Positions 62,248 to 64,000 of a stretch of DNA of 64,000 nt are shown here, piece by piece. Position numbers and translations under genes: made by a program. Numbering within the stretch: position 1 is the stretch's first letter; each line of letters begins with the position of its first letter. Under the pieces are notes generated by a model, which saw only the letters and a list, made by a program, of their open reading frames with translations, made no database searches and had not been told where the DNA came from. The stretch is from positions 124,001 to 188,000 of the forward strand of contig CALWZA010000031.1 of assembly GCA_944385905.1 (NCBI GenBank). Reading direction: 5' to 3'. This DNA comes from an uncultured Clostridia bacterium. GTDB lineage: Bacteria > Bacillota > Clostridia > Oscillospirales > Ruminococcaceae.

Positions 62248-62694
62248 ATGAAAAATCAGGCGGCTGAAAACGAAAATCTCAGCGTTTTAAATGCTATGTA
62301 TAAAAACTCAGCGATGGGAGTATACGCTATTGAGCAGGTTTTGAAAAAAACCACCGACGCAAAGCTTAAAGGAGAGCTGAACGCACAGCTTGCAAATTAT
62401 AAAAACGACATGACAAAGCTTGAGGAGGAAATACACCTTGAAAAAGGCTCGCCGGAGGGGATAAGCGCTGTGGCGAAAGCGATGACGGGAATGTCTGTTA
62501 TGCTCGATACAATGAAGTCGGACTCGACAAGCCATATCGCCGAAATGATGATTCAGGGAACTAACATGGGCGTTATCGATCTTGTAAAGGAGCAGAATCA
62601 CTGCGCAAACGCGGGACAGAATATTAAAGACGAAGTAAACTCAATGCTTCAAAGAGAACAGCAGTATATTGACAAGCTTAAACCTTTTTTGTGA
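62248..62694 (+). CDS. Helical-bundle protein of unknown function
   Basis: The 148-residue protein is almost all helix, with charged/hydrophobic periodicity consistent with a four-helix bundle (LNAMYKNSAMGVYAIEQVLK ... NDMTKLEEEIHLEKG ... DSTSHIAEMMIQGTNMG ... REQQYIDKLKPFL). Acidic and His residues are placed as in ferritin-like proteins, though a metal site is not proved. The ATG at 62248 has AAAGGA 9 bases upstream. Downstream, a 60-residue gene starts 11 bases after the stop. Confidence 0.65.
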   Translation: MKNQAAENENLSVLNAMYKNSAMGVYAIEQVLKKTTDAKLKGELNAQLANYKNDMTKLEEEIHLEKGSPEGISAVAKAMTGMSVMLDTMKSDSTSHIAEMMIQGTNMGVIDLVKEQNHCANAGQNIKDEVNSMLQREQQYIDKLKPFL

Positions 62695-62705
62695 GGTGAA
62701 TAAAT

Positions 62706-62888
62706 ATGTCTAAAAAAGTAAAAGTATGCGCCAAATCAAAAATTTACAGACCCAAAAATCAGGTTCAGCCTATGTTTGCGGAAAACGTGATAACAGATAA
62801 TTATACCGACAAATACGGAAATGTCAGAAACAGGTCTGTTGAAAACGTCGTGCTTTCAAAGCGAGAGGTTGACGCTAATATCAAATAA
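62706..62888 (+). CDS. Small basic protein of unknown function
   Basis: The 60-residue protein begins MSKKVKVCAKSKIYRPKNQV and has one Cys and many Lys/Arg. It shows no membrane helix or recognised domain. GTGAGGTG is placed before the ATG, and it is in the same operon as the helical-bundle gene. The C-terminus (ENVVLSKREVDANIK) could be an amphipathic helix. Confidence 0.55.
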   Translation: MSKKVKVCAKSKIYRPKNQVQPMFAENVITDNYTDKYGNVRNRSVENVVLSKREVDANIK

Positions 62889-62907
62889 GCTAAAAGGACT
62901 TGTTTTA

Positions 62908-62937
62908 ATGAATAATCAGTGCTACAATGTTTGTTGA
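62908..62937 (+). other. Nine-codon leader-like reading frame inside a terminator
   Basis: ATG at 62908 with AAAAGGA 9 bases upstream encodes MNNQCYNVC then TGA. Codons 3 to 9 lie in the 5' arm and loop of the following hairpin, the arrangement expected of a translational attenuator. It may be chance. Confidence 0.3.
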
Positions 62938-62970
62938 GCTGACAATCGCATTGCGGCGCTGATTTTTTTG
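62914..62970 (+). terminator. Terminator or attenuator before the SDR gene
   Basis: AATCAGTGC (62914-62922) pairs with GCGCTGATT (62956-62964), with an inner CAATG/CATTG pairing; T6 follows. Confidence 0.7.
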
Positions 62971-63015
62971 ACGGTAAAGACTTTATCGAAAATAATAAAA
63001 CTAGAGGTGATTTTT

Positions 63016-63729
63016 ATGACTGCATTTGTCACCGGCGGTTCAAGAGGAATAGGAGCGCAGGTATGTAAGGTTTTGTCCGAAAATGGCTGGAAAGTCGCGT
63101 TTACATATAAAAGCAGTGAAAAACAGGCGAGGGAAGTGTCAAAAGTGACCGGCGCGCTTGCCATAAAGGCTGACGTTTCGTCTCCCGATGAGATAAGAAA
63201 AGCGGTTTTCGCCGCTGAAAAAGAGCTTGGAGATATCTCTCTCTTGGTATGCTGCGCAGGAATAGCGCATACAGGGCTTGTACAGGATATGACTGACGAG
63301 CAGGTCGACAAAGTGATAAGCACTGACCTTACGGGTGTTATCAGCTGCGCAAGAGCTGTAATTCCTTCTATGATAAGAAACAAGAGCGGCGTGATTATAA
63401 CCGTTTCCTCAATGTGGGGAGAGGTGGGAGCGTCCTGCGAAGCGGTTTATTCGGCGGCAAAAGCCGGGGTAATCGGATTTACGAAAGCGCTCGCAAAGGA
63501 GCTCGGTCCCAGCGGAATAAGGGTAAACTGCGTTTCGCCGGGAGTAATTGACACCGATATGAACTCGAATCTTTCAAGCGAGGATTTTTCAGCGCTTTGT
63601 GATGAGACGCCTCTCGGAAGAATCGGAACAGTGCAGGAAGTCGCAAGTGCAATAGAGTTTCTTGCGTCCGAAAAGGCGTCGTTTATCACAGGTGAGTGCG
63701 TAAAGGTAAACGGCGGACTTGTAATCTAA
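63016..63729 (+). CDS. Short-chain dehydrogenase/reductase (FabG-like)
   Basis: The 237-residue SDR has VTGGSRGIGAQVC (NADP site), CCAG in place of NNAG, catalytic Ser in TVSSMWG and Tyr/Lys in YSAAKAG, and ends ITGECVKVNGGLVI. It is a second FabG-like protein in the window, away from the fab cluster, so its substrate is uncertain. The ATG at 63016 with AGAGGTG upstream is preferred. Confidence 0.85.
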   Translation: MTAFVTGGSRGIGAQVCKVLSENGWKVAFTYKSSEKQAREVSKVTGALAIKADVSSPDEIRKAVFAAEKELGDISLLVCCAGIAHTGLVQDMTDEQVDKVISTDLTGVISCARAVIPSMIRNKSGVIITVSSMWGEVGASCEAVYSAAKAGVIGFTKALAKELGPSGIRVNCVSPGVIDTDMNSNLSSEDFSALCDETPLGRIGTVQEVASAIEFLASEKASFITGECVKVNGGLVI

Positions 63730-63755
63730 AAGCTGTAAATGTAAATTCAGACTGT

Positions 63756-63809
63756 GCTTGACCGGCTTAACGGTTAAGGAGGTATGTATCCTCTTTGCAA
63801 GCGTCAAGC
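63756..63809. other. Nested inverted repeats between SDR and mazF
   Basis: An outer stem GCTTGAC (63756-63762) / GTCAAGC (63803-63809) encloses CTTAA-CGG-TTAAG (63766-63778) and a weaker AAGGAGG/CCTCTT stem (63777-63795). No T run is present. It could be a converging 3'-end structure or a small RNA element. Confidence 0.4.
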
Positions 63810-63810
63810 C

Positions 63811-64000
63811 TTACTGAACAAGACCGAAGCTTATGGAAAGCGCGTCGTTGATTTTTGTCATCGCGGCAGGGTCAAGCTCTCCCATTTTTTCTTTGAGGCG
63901 GCGTTTGTCAATAGTTCTTATCTGTTCAAGAAGCACAACGCTGTCTTTTGCGAGCCCGCATCCCGTTTTTGGAATCTCAATATGAGTGGGAAGCTTCGCT
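63811..64000 (-). CDS. MazF/PemK-type mRNA interferase (5' end outside window)
   Basis: The C-terminal 62 residues of the gene read THIEIPKTGCGLAKDSVVLLEQ, then IRTIDKRRLKEKMGELDPAAMTKINDALSISFGLVQ. The DSVVLLEQIRTIDK block is the signature of the NdoA/MazF toxin, which cuts mRNA at short sequence motifs. The N-terminal catalytic part and the antitoxin gene would lie upstream on the minus strand, outside the window. In Bacillus the chromosomal copy follows alr and its antitoxin. Confidence 0.9.
   Translation of the reverse strand, partial: AKLPTHIEIPKTGCGLAKDSVVLLEQIRTIDKRRLKEKMGELDPAAMTKINDALSISFGLVQ

Overview
The window looks like a chromosome segment of a Gram-positive Clostridia member, probably a gut Oscillospiraceae/Ruminococcus-like bacterium. 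This rests on gene content: a cdaA-cdaR pair, a FabK-type fab-acc cluster, CwlD-like and YtvI-like proteins, a MazF-type toxin, a sorted wall protein with an NPSTG signal, strong AGGAGG ribosome sites and frequent TTG/GTG starts. A species call is not possible from sequence reading alone.

Layout: 1-6.1 kb (+) carries the 3' part of a fused ispDF gene, a DUF3343/cysteine desulfurase pair, cdaA-cdaR (c-di-AMP synthesis) and a COG2509 dehydrogenase, ending at a hairpin shared with rnpB (-). 6.6-8.3 kb is a secreted GH26 mannanase lipoprotein. 8.3-19.9 kb is mostly minus strand: a small secreted protein, mfd, pth, glmU, a YtvI-like permease, pyk, a sodium-pump beta subunit with a 50-residue gamma-like partner, and an ECF sigma/anti-sigma pair. 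20.1-29.0 kb (+) is the fatty acid cluster fabH-acpP-fabK-fabD-fabG-fabF-fabZ-accD-accA plus an acyl-CoA synthetase; accB and accC are missing from it. 29.2-34.6 kb holds a decayed rhamnosidase-like fragment, a RACo-like corrinoid reactivase, a YjbR protein, prfC and a wall-anchored GLUG-repeat protein.

34.8-45.2 kb is the most unusual part: a compact PBSX-like phage remnant. A LexA-type SOS box precedes a coiled-coil gene and a sigma-like HTH gene; glgP then lies in reverse orientation; after it come small and large terminase, portal, protease, major capsid, a connector, a tail/baseplate-like gene with an apparent AUC start, and a baseplate-hub-like gene. There is no integrase, replication, lysis, tail tube, sheath or tape-measure gene. 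All reading frames are intact and tightly packed, which suggests retained function or recent decay by clean deletion.

45.2-64 kb holds a MacB-like ABC operon with a large surface protein, a polysaccharide deacetylase, a PHP phosphoesterase, a GT2-YfhO cell-envelope glycosylation pair, pduL, a MATE exporter, an SGNH lipoprotein, radA, a cell-wall amidase, several small unknown genes, an SDR and the 3' part of mazF. Intergenic DNA carries several well-formed promoters, bidirectional terminators and inverted repeats, described individually. I saw no CRISPR array, tRNA, 5S/16S/23S rRNA or intact insertion sequence.
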